64,000 bases of DNA, from positions 372,001-436,000 of the forward strand of contig JADJKL010000002.1 of NCBI GenBank assembly GCA_016706055.1. The letters run 5' to 3'. Each line of letters begins with the position of its first letter. Within the stretch, counting starts at the first letter, position 1. The stretch comes from Chitinophagaceae bacterium (GTDB lineage Bacteria; Bacteroidota; Bacteroidia; Chitinophagales; Chitinophagaceae). A program made the translations under genes and the position numbers. This document shows, piece by piece, positions 57,810 through 64,000 of the stretch. Below the pieces are notes generated by a model that saw only the letters and a list, made by a program, of their open reading frames with translations, was not told where the DNA came from and did not search any database.

Positions 57810-58117
57810 GAGAATGTTTGAGAATAGATATAATTGATATAAAATATATAACCCAACAAAATAAGAAGTACAATTATATTACCAACAATAAGCCAGCGAG
57901 GAACAACAGAAGCTGGTTTTTTCCCGGCAATCCATAAAATAAAATAGCAAAGCAAAGTAACCGGAACGATAATCATCCCAATAAAAAACCCAATTGTAAT
58001 GATAGTTGACTCAAGATTTCCATCCTTAATCCAGCCAGTCATCAACTGCATTAATGTTAGCAGAAAAAAAAGGCCACAAATAAAGGCCAGTCTCGATAAA
58101 AATAAAAGCCAGCGCAT
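57806..58117 (-). CDS. Small membrane protein, 103 aa
   Basis: I do not recognise a family. Three hydrophobic segments (LFLSRLAFICGLFFLLTLMQ, IITIGFFIGMIIVPVTLLCY and WLIVGNIIVLLILLGYIFYI) fill most of the protein. The stop overlaps the start of the YhhQ-like gene by four bases, so it is likely translated with it. Divergent from the YfhO gene with about 50 bp between them. Confidence 0.7.
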   Translation of the reverse strand: MRWLLFLSRLAFICGLFFLLTLMQLMTGWIKDGNLESTIITIGFFIGMIIVPVTLLCYFILWIAGKKPASVVPRWLIVGNIIVLLILLGYIFYINYIYSQTFS

Positions 58118-58169
58118 CAGGATTTTAGTCTAAAATAGCATTATTTTGTCAGCCTAATCTTGAAATTGT

Positions 58170-60635
58170 ATGAACAATCCGCTGTTGAAAAAGATTTTAC
58201 CGCATATTATAGCAATTGTCGTTTTTCTGATAGTATCCATAATCTTTTGCAAACCTGTTTTAGAAGGCAATGTGTTAAACCAGCATGATAATGTAGGCTG
58301 GAAAGGAATGGCGCAGAATTCTTTTGAGTATAAAGATAAAAACGGCCATTTCCCGCTGTGGAATCCTAACCTTTTCAGCGGTATGCCCAATTATCAGGTA
58401 GCAATGGAAGGTAAAACTGTGCTACCGGATCTAACAAAAATCTTCTCCTTTGGATTGCCAAAACCAATCAATTTTTTCTTTTTAGCTTGTCTTTGTTTTT
58501 ATATTTTATGTATCACTTTACGAATAAGGCCTGTTATTGGAATTTTGTCAGGTCTCGGTTTTGCGTTTGCAACCTATAATCCGGTGATTGTTGCTGCGGG
58601 TCATGATACACAAATGCTGGCCACTGCTTTTATACCTTTATTGATTGCAGGCTTAATCTCCATTTTTGAAAAAAAATACTGGCTCGGTCTTGCTCTTACA
58701 ACTTACGCCACTTATCAGCAAATCGGCGTTAATCACCTTCAGGTAACTTATTATACTTTCCTCATAGCTATTGCAATTACATTATGTTATTTATATGTGT
58801 GGATAAGAAATAAAGACTGGAAGCATATTGGAATTGCTGCTGGAATAACATTGATCGCAGCAATCATTGGTATAGCTGGTAATGCACTTACTTTAAAAAC
58901 TACTTCAGAGTATGCGAAATACACAATGCGTGGCGGAAAAGATATAAATATTCAAGGCGATTCGGTAACAATTGCCAAAACTTCGGGGCTTGATACATCG
59001 TATGCATTTCAATATAGCCTCGGAAAAGCAGAAACTGTAACGTTCATGATGCCCAATGCTTTTGGTGGCAGAGACAACAAGCTTGGAGACGAAAATTCAA
59101 AAGTAGTCAGCAGGCTGATGGAAAAAGGTGTTGATGAAAACAATGCAACACAGTTCGCCTCACAATTACCAGCTTATTGGGGAAAGCTCTCAACATCTGG
59201 TCCAGCCTACCTTGGTGTTATCATTTGTTTATTGGGTTTGATAGGATTTGTAGTTGTAAAGAAACCTTTGAGATGGGGATTGCTGGCGATAACCATCTTT
59301 GGGATCTTTATGGCTTGGGGAAAATATTTTGCTGGCTTTAATGTTTTCCTTTTTGAAAACATGCCTTTGTATAATAAATTCAGAGCACCATCATTTTCAC
59401 AAGTAATACCACAGTTTGCAGTAGGTGTTATTGCAGCTTTATCATTACAATATTTATTGTTTGAAGAAAAAGTCAAAGAAGTTTTAAATAAAGATTTTAA
59501 GAAAATACTTTATGCCTTTGGTGGGCTATTTGCATTTCTTGGTTTGATGTATTTCTCAATGGATTACTCCTCGCCAAACGACCCAGAAATGATGGCAAAT
59601 ATTGCAGCCCAAACTAAAAGCGATGAAATAGCAAGGGCTGTTATTGCAGGATTGAAAGCAGATCGCCATAGTATGTTTGGCGGTCAGTTGTTAAGAGCCG
59701 TTGGCTTTGGCGTTCTGTTGCTGGGAGTATTTTATGCATATCTTAAAAACTGGTTGAAACCATTAGCTGCTGCAATTATTCTATTAGTTATAAGCACTCT
59801 TGAACTTACCATTACAAGTCATGCCTATTTGAATGAAGACAATTATGTTTCAGCCGACGATTATTCCAACATAAACTTTGCTCAAACTCCAGTTGACCAG
59901 CAAATCTTGCTAGATAAAGATCCAAATTTCAGAGTTTTTAATTCAGCTGGGGACCGCTACAATGAGTCCCGCACTTCTTATTATCACAAATCAATTGGAG
60001 GATATCATCCGGCTAAGTTGAGAATTTACCAAGATGTATTGGAAATGTATTTATATGGTAATCCTAATCAGGGAGTATTAAACATGTTAAATGCAAAGTA
60101 TATAATTATTCAAGATCCACAATCCGGACAGCAAATTGCAATGCCAAATGCTGATACATATGGCACATGCTGGTTGGTGAAAAATATACGAGTTGGAGAT
60201 GATCGAGTTGCCAGTATCAAAGCCATTGGAAATACTAATTTAAAAGACACAGCTATTATAGAGAAATCGGCAGCTACTAATTTAGTACAGCCGCAATGGG
60301 ATTCAACTGCAAGCATAAGAATGACGAAGTATGACAACGATGCTATAGAATATGAAGTGAATGGTAACGGGCCACAGTTTGCTGTATTTAGCGAAATATA
60401 TTATCCCGTAGGATGGAATGCATACATTGATGGCAAGAAAACAGATTACTATAATGTCAATTATATTCTTCGTGGGTTATCTGTTCCTGCAGGAAAGCAT
60501 GCTGTGAAGTTTGTATTCGAACCTGCTTCGGTTAAAAGCGGCACTTCTATTATGTTTATGTCATCCATAGCTATTCTGTTGATATTTGTTGGCGGGTTAT
60601 TTATGGCATGGCGACAAAGTAGGAAAACAAGTTGA
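58170..60635 (+). CDS. YfhO family multi-spanning membrane protein
   Basis: An 821-residue integral membrane protein of the YfhO/GT-C-like group implicated in glycosylation of lipids or teichoic acids. About a dozen hydrophobic helices are interrupted by a large periplasmic part. Features typical of the family are the N-terminal QHDNVGWKGMAQNSFEYKDK, SGMPNYQV, HDTQMLATAFIPLLIAG, NVFLFENMPLYNKFRAPSF and the C-terminal domain IYYPVGWNAYIDGKKTDYY with GLSVPAGKHAVKFVFEP. It starts the polysaccharide-related group at the end of the window and precedes a GT4 gene by eight bases. Confidence 0.9.
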   Translation: MNNPLLKKILPHIIAIVVFLIVSIIFCKPVLEGNVLNQHDNVGWKGMAQNSFEYKDKNGHFPLWNPNLFSGMPNYQVAMEGKTVLPDLTKIFSFGLPKPINFFFLACLCFYILCITLRIRPVIGILSGLGFAFATYNPVIVAAGHDTQMLATAFIPLLIAGLISIFEKKYWLGLALTTYATYQQIGVNHLQVTYYTFLIAIAITLCYLYVWIRNKDWKHIGIAAGITLIAAIIGIAGNALTLKTTSEYAKYTMRGGKDINIQGDSVTIAKTSGLDTSYAFQYSLGKAETVTFMMPNAFGGRDNKLGDENSKVVSRLMEKGVDENNATQFASQLPAYWGKLSTSGPAYLGVIICLLGLIGFVVVKKPLRWGLLAITIFGIFMAWGKYFAGFNVFLFENMPLYNKFRAPSFSQVIPQFAVGVIAALSLQYLLFEEKVKEVLNKDFKKILYAFGGLFAFLGLMYFSMDYSSPNDPEMMANIAAQTKSDEIARAVIAGLKADRHSMFGGQLLRAVGFGVLLLGVFYAYLKNWLKPLAAAIILLVISTLELTITSHAYLNEDNYVSADDYSNINFAQTPVDQQILLDKDPNFRVFNSAGDRYNESRTSYYHKSIGGYHPAKLRIYQDVLEMYLYGNPNQGVLNMLNAKYIIIQDPQSGQQIAMPNADTYGTCWLVKNIRVGDDRVASIKAIGNTNLKDTAIIEKSAATNLVQPQWDSTASIRMTKYDNDAIEYEVNGNGPQFAVFSEIYYPVGWNAYIDGKKTDYYNVNYILRGLSVPAGKHAVKFVFEPASVKSGTSIMFMSSIAILLIFVGGLFMAWRQSRKTS

Positions 60636-60643
60636 ACTGATTA

Positions 60644-61762
60644 ATGAAGAAAGTACTTGCAATAGCTCCCTACCCTTACCTGCCTAATTATTCCGGGGGA
60701 CAAAAATTTATTGCACAATTTTTTGAATACTTAGGCAAAGAGATTGACTTAACAGTTATTTCCGTTGCAGAAAATGATTTTGCACTAGCAAAAACGTATA
60801 AAACAGTTCCGCTACTTAAAAAATCATTTAGCCGTTATTATGATCGCAGTTTGATAAAAAAAATTACAACCCTAGTTAAAGACAATGGATTTGATACATT
60901 AATTATCGAGCATCCTTATTTAGCTTGGCTGGCATTCGCTATTCGCAAAAGAACAGGCATTAAAGTAATTATCCATACACATAATATCGAGTATCAACGA
61001 TTCAAATCTACCGGAAGATGGTGGTGGCCAATATTGAAACGCTATGAGAAAAGAAGTTTTCAAAAAGCTGATGGCATTTTTTTCATTGCTCCTGAAGACA
61101 AAGAATTTGCAGTTTCACAATGGGATATTCCGGCTGAAAAATGTTTTGACCTTCCATTTGGAATTGAGATCAGCAGCTATCCAACAGACAAAGAACAATG
61201 CAGAGAAATTGTTTCAAGGAAACACAATATTAAATCAGGAGAAAAAATATTGCTATTTGCCGGAGCATTGAATTATAAACCTAATCTTGATGCAGTAAAA
61301 ATTATACTTGACAAAATAAATCCTGTTCTGCTACAACAACCCTCCTTCCTTTATAAAATAATCATCTGTGGTAAAGGCCTGCCGGAAGAAATGAATGAGT
61401 TAAAAGAATATACCGATAAAAATATCATTTACGCTGGGTTTATAAGTGACATAGCAGCCTATTACAAAGCTGCTGACATATTCCTAAATCCTGTACTAAG
61501 CGGAGGTGGTGTAAAAACAAAGATTGTTGAATCGATTGCTTATGGAACTACGGTTGTTTCTACAGAAACAGGAGCAGCTGGAATGGTGAAGGATGTTTGT
61601 GGAGAGAAATTGCAACTTGTAAAAGATGAGAATTGGAAAGATTTTACAAAACTTATTCAAGAAAATATTGAGAGCCTTTTAGAAACTCCTTCAGCATATT
61701 ATAAATATTATTATTGGGATAATATAATCAGTAGTATGCTATCTGATAAGTCGTCCAGTTAA
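60644..61762 (+). CDS. Glycosyltransferase family 4
   Basis: A 372-residue GT-B enzyme. The N-terminal donor loop APYPYLPNYSGGQKFIAQFF, HTHNIEYQRFKSTGRWWW and LPFGIEISSYPTDKEQC are followed by the C-terminal nucleotide-sugar half with FAGALNYKPNLDAV and NPVLSGGGVKTKIVESIAYG. Its role is transferring a sugar during surface polysaccharide or glycolipid synthesis; donor and acceptor are unknown. Its 3' end overlaps the convergent GT2 gene by 24 bp. Confidence 0.92.
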   Translation: MKKVLAIAPYPYLPNYSGGQKFIAQFFEYLGKEIDLTVISVAENDFALAKTYKTVPLLKKSFSRYYDRSLIKKITTLVKDNGFDTLIIEHPYLAWLAFAIRKRTGIKVIIHTHNIEYQRFKSTGRWWWPILKRYEKRSFQKADGIFFIAPEDKEFAVSQWDIPAEKCFDLPFGIEISSYPTDKEQCREIVSRKHNIKSGEKILLFAGALNYKPNLDAVKIILDKINPVLLQQPSFLYKIIICGKGLPEEMNELKEYTDKNIIYAGFISDIAAYYKAADIFLNPVLSGGGVKTKIVESIAYGTTVVSTETGAAGMVKDVCGEKLQLVKDENWKDFTKLIQENIESLLETPSAYYKYYYWDNIISSMLSDKSSS

Positions 61763-62626
61763 TTTAAAAGCAACTGATTTGATGAAATTTCTTGTTGCCT
61801 CCTTAGATACATAAATCATTTTGAAAACATAATAATAAAGTCCCTTACCTTTTCTATTTGCCACTATTTCCAATTCATGTTTCATCATTATTTTTCGAAG
61901 GTTCAGCTGCTTTGAAATATCTGTACTCCCACTGTTTATATGAATGATTGTTGTGCCAGCATAAAAAATATTTCTATATCCTAGATTCTTAATTTGTTCG
62001 CACCATAGCTGATCTTCGCCGTACATAAAAAATCGGTCATCCAGCTTTTTATTGGGCAGTTCCTCAACAACGTGGCGAGGAAAAAGAAAGAAAGCTCCAT
62101 TTATCCAATCAGCTTCCATCACTTCATCATGCCGAAAATATTTACCCAGCATTAATTTTGCTTTTTGTGTATAAGGCATAAGTAAAGGGATAAACCGAAA
62201 CAAATCAAGCAATTCCCAACTTATGCTTCTGAACTTCCTGGCTGTGTATTGAACTCTTCCATCAGGAAAAGTCATTCGGCATCCTAAAACACCAATATCT
62301 TTCTGTTGATGTAAAAAATCAATACATTTTCCAATTGAATCCTCCGCTAGTATTGTATCACTATTCAGCAACAAAATATAATCACCCGTAGCTTTTTTTA
62401 TTCCAAGGTTATTCCCACTTGCAAACCCTCCATTGACCTCACTTTTTATCAATTTTACCATAGGAAACTCCTTTAGAAATTCATCTGCATTACATTGTGT
62501 AGACGCATTATCTACTAATATTATTTCAAAAGCTACTTCTTTTGATTGCGCAATTACGGAGCGGATGCAATCACTGGTAAGAGTGAAAGTGTTATAATTG
62601 ATAATTATTATTGATACTTTACTCAT
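61739..62626 (-). CDS. Glycosyltransferase family 2 (rhamnosyltransferase-like)
   Basis: A 295-residue GT-A enzyme of the WbbL/rhamnosyltransferase-like subgroup: VSIIIINYNTFTLTSDCIRS, ILVDNASTQ, ASGNNLGIKKATGDYILLLN with the adjacent D-x-D (NSDT), VLGCRMTFPDG, WINGAFFLFPRHV and YGEDQLWCEQIKNLGYR. The last is the conserved ED base motif. It probably adds a deoxysugar to a growing glycan at the cytosolic face. Donor unknown. It heads away from the window end and overlaps the GT4 gene's 3' end. Confidence 0.92.
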   Translation of the reverse strand: MSKVSIIIINYNTFTLTSDCIRSVIAQSKEVAFEIILVDNASTQCNADEFLKEFPMVKLIKSEVNGGFASGNNLGIKKATGDYILLLNSDTILAEDSIGKCIDFLHQQKDIGVLGCRMTFPDGRVQYTARKFRSISWELLDLFRFIPLLMPYTQKAKLMLGKYFRHDEVMEADWINGAFFLFPRHVVEELPNKKLDDRFFMYGEDQLWCEQIKNLGYRNIFYAGTTIIHINSGSTDISKQLNLRKIMMKHELEIVANRKGKGLYYYVFKMIYVSKEATRNFIKSVAFKLTGRLIR

Positions 62627-62722
62627 TTACTAGTGGAAGATTTCATTCAAAAATACTGGAATATGATTTTAGCAGTTTTTCAAACTATTTTAAGACAGGT
62701 TTTTTAAACATTTTCTTAAATA

Positions 62723-63691
62723 TTAAAAAGACAACCTACCAAACGCAGTTGCATCTAGCATCTTTGCCAGCATTATAGTAGCATGCTTCTCTGGACGAAA
62801 GGTATCCTCCACATCCAATCGGACCGCATACATTTTAAACGAGTTGATAATTTTTTTTACAGTTAATCCTCCTCGTTTTCTTTTAGGAGTTCTTAGTAAG
62901 CGATGACAAAATCCTCTGCAATAAAATAAAAGGAAGCCTGTCACATTTTCAGCTATCGCACTACTAAACTCTTGTCCATCCTTCTTCAATTTCTCTAAAA
63001 ATGAAACAAATCGATCAAAAGCAAGATGGAATTTATCATCTGCTGAAATTGTTGTAGTACTTTGATGTAAACGGAAACTAAAACAAGTATCAGATGCCGT
63101 AGCTTTAAATGATTGTTTTGTAAGATTTATCCATAGTTCAAAATCAGCGAATAATAAATTCGGATAATCTGGAATTCCGCCTAACCTGTCATAATCTTCA
63201 GACCTCATCATAAAACCTGTTCCCATAACATCAATTTCTTTTTTGAGGAATTTTTCAAGAAAGGAGAAAGCCGACTCAGTTTCAATCATGGGAAGACAAC
63301 TTCGCATTATTTCTCCTTTTGAATCTATATAACTAAAATGGGTTTGATAAAGTGAAGCATCTGGATACTTTGTAATCAAATTATCCATTACTGCCAAATA
63401 GTTATTCGCTAATATATCATCATGCCCGATAAGGGTAATGAACTCTCCTTTTTCAAGTGCAATAATCCTTCCCCAATTCTCTTCGATTGTCAATGATGTG
63501 GCTGAAGGGTAAACTTTGACTCGTTTATCATCTATCGAATTGAGCCATTCCAATGTCCCGTCAGAACTATTGTTATCAAATACTAATAATTCAAACCCCA
63601 TATAAGATTGTGCTAATATGCTATTGATGCACTCCTTTACATACTCTCCACCATTACGAACAGGCAATATAATACTGAATTTTGACTGCAC
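62723..63691 (-). CDS. Glycosyltransferase family 2
   Basis: A 322-residue GT-A enzyme: FSIILPVRNGGEYVKECINS, LLVFDNNSSDGTLEWL, ATSLTIEENWGRIIALEKGE and FITLIGHDDILANNYL (the H-D-D metal motif). FADFELWINLTKQSFKATAS is the acceptor region. It has no membrane helix. It shares strand and neighbourhood with the other glycosyltransferases, so it probably belongs to the same capsule/O-antigen or exopolysaccharide locus. Confidence 0.9.
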   Translation of the reverse strand: MQSKFSIILPVRNGGEYVKECINSILAQSYMGFELLVFDNNSSDGTLEWLNSIDDKRVKVYPSATSLTIEENWGRIIALEKGEFITLIGHDDILANNYLAVMDNLITKYPDASLYQTHFSYIDSKGEIMRSCLPMIETESAFSFLEKFLKKEIDVMGTGFMMRSEDYDRLGGIPDYPNLLFADFELWINLTKQSFKATASDTCFSFRLHQSTTTISADDKFHLAFDRFVSFLEKLKKDGQEFSSAIAENVTGFLLFYCRGFCHRLLRTPKRKRGGLTVKKIINSFKMYAVRLDVEDTFRPEKHATIMLAKMLDATAFGRLSF

Positions 63692-63708
63692 TAAAAGATA
63701 GTTTATTA

Positions 63709-63999
63709 TTACGAAAGTTTGCTTTTTGTCTTTACAATAAAATCATGCAACAAAGGAGCTTTTTTCTTAAGCAAATATTTAGTTCTGAATTTCTTTATAT
63801 AGCTTATTGCAAAAACTGATTTCTCAGCAGCTGATAACGAATTATCACTATGACCTGTTTTCTTAAAATAGTTTCTTAAAAAAGCCAAATGATTGATTAC
63901 CCACAAAGCTGTGAATCTTAGCACTCGTATTTTAATTTCCGGCCACTCTTTAAGATGTGACGCCTTTCCTTCAAGGTATTCTGGAAAGTTTTTTGCAGC
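63709..63999 (-). CDS. C-terminal part of an unidentified protein, polysaccharide cluster
   Basis: The frame is open from the window end through PEYLEGKASHLKEWPEIKIR and VINHLAFLRNYFKKTGHSDN to a stop at 63709, so the start lies beyond 64000. The tail is basic and helical (KKFRTKYLLKKKAPLLHDFI, ending TKSKLS), which fits the end of a glycosyltransferase, but no diagnostic motif is included. The position next to two GT2 genes supports a role in glycan synthesis. Confidence 0.6.
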   Translation of the reverse strand, partial: AAKNFPEYLEGKASHLKEWPEIKIRVLRFTALWVINHLAFLRNYFKKTGHSDNSLSAAEKSVFAISYIKKFRTKYLLKKKAPLLHDFIVKTKSKLS

Positions 64000-64000
64000 A

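Overview
The window comes from an AT-rich bacterium of the phylum Bacteroidota, most likely class Chitinophagia / family Chitinophagaceae. The evidence is a SusC/SusD outer-membrane pair with a large glycoside hydrolase locus, the gene order hisGDCBHAFI(E), a two-domain 'triple-Y plus LuxR' regulator, Bacteroidota-type promoter boxes (TAnnTTTG), a tmRNA tag ending in AMAA, an HU-CCDC81/SPOR-like protein and a lysine/alanine-rich histone-H1-like mini-protein. The family-level placement is inference. No phage, insertion sequence, CRISPR array or replication origin was seen.

Layout. 1-10.6 kb: housekeeping and envelope genes (end of a 2-oxoacid dehydrogenase E2, phosphatase lipoprotein, S9 peptidase, methyltransferase/EamA pair, dolichol-phosphate-type glycosyltransferase, DnaQ-like exonuclease, membrane nucleotide cyclase). 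10.7-17.8 kb: complete histidine biosynthesis operon preceded by a textbook attenuator, with an 18-residue leader peptide containing four histidines, a terminator hairpin and a predicted antiterminator. 17.8-24.2 kb: tmRNA, membrane-bound MutS-like ATPase, rseP, dxr and a GH3-family protein. 24.3-27.4 kb: rplU-rpmA, histone-like protein, and a PolX-like protein with a degenerate polymerase site and an in-frame palindromic insertion. 27.5-33.8 kb: gamma-glutamyltransferase, serine deaminase, FKBP, HU/SPOR-like protein, DUF72. 34.1-52.8 kb: polysaccharide utilization locus (SusC, SusD, surface lipoprotein, GH30, GH5, GH2-malectin, beta-helix protein, GH88, DUF4861) with its own regulator. 53.0-58.1 kb: tRNA-Cys, nucleoside phosphorylase, dapF, DinB, CorA, NUDIX, queuosine-precursor-type transporter. 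58.2-64 kb: YfhO and glycosyltransferases of a surface polysaccharide cluster that runs off the end.

A striking property of the sequence is about twenty single-base lesions, almost all one base gained or lost in short homopolymers. They split otherwise well-conserved genes (five of the eight his genes, EamA, PolX, DUF72, GH2, GH5, beta-helix protein, the PUL regulator, SusD, DUF4861). In each case the reading continues cleanly in the next frame. I therefore annotate the full gene span and state where the frame breaks. Uncorrected sequencing or assembly error is the simplest explanation; slippage-rescued or decaying genes are the alternatives.
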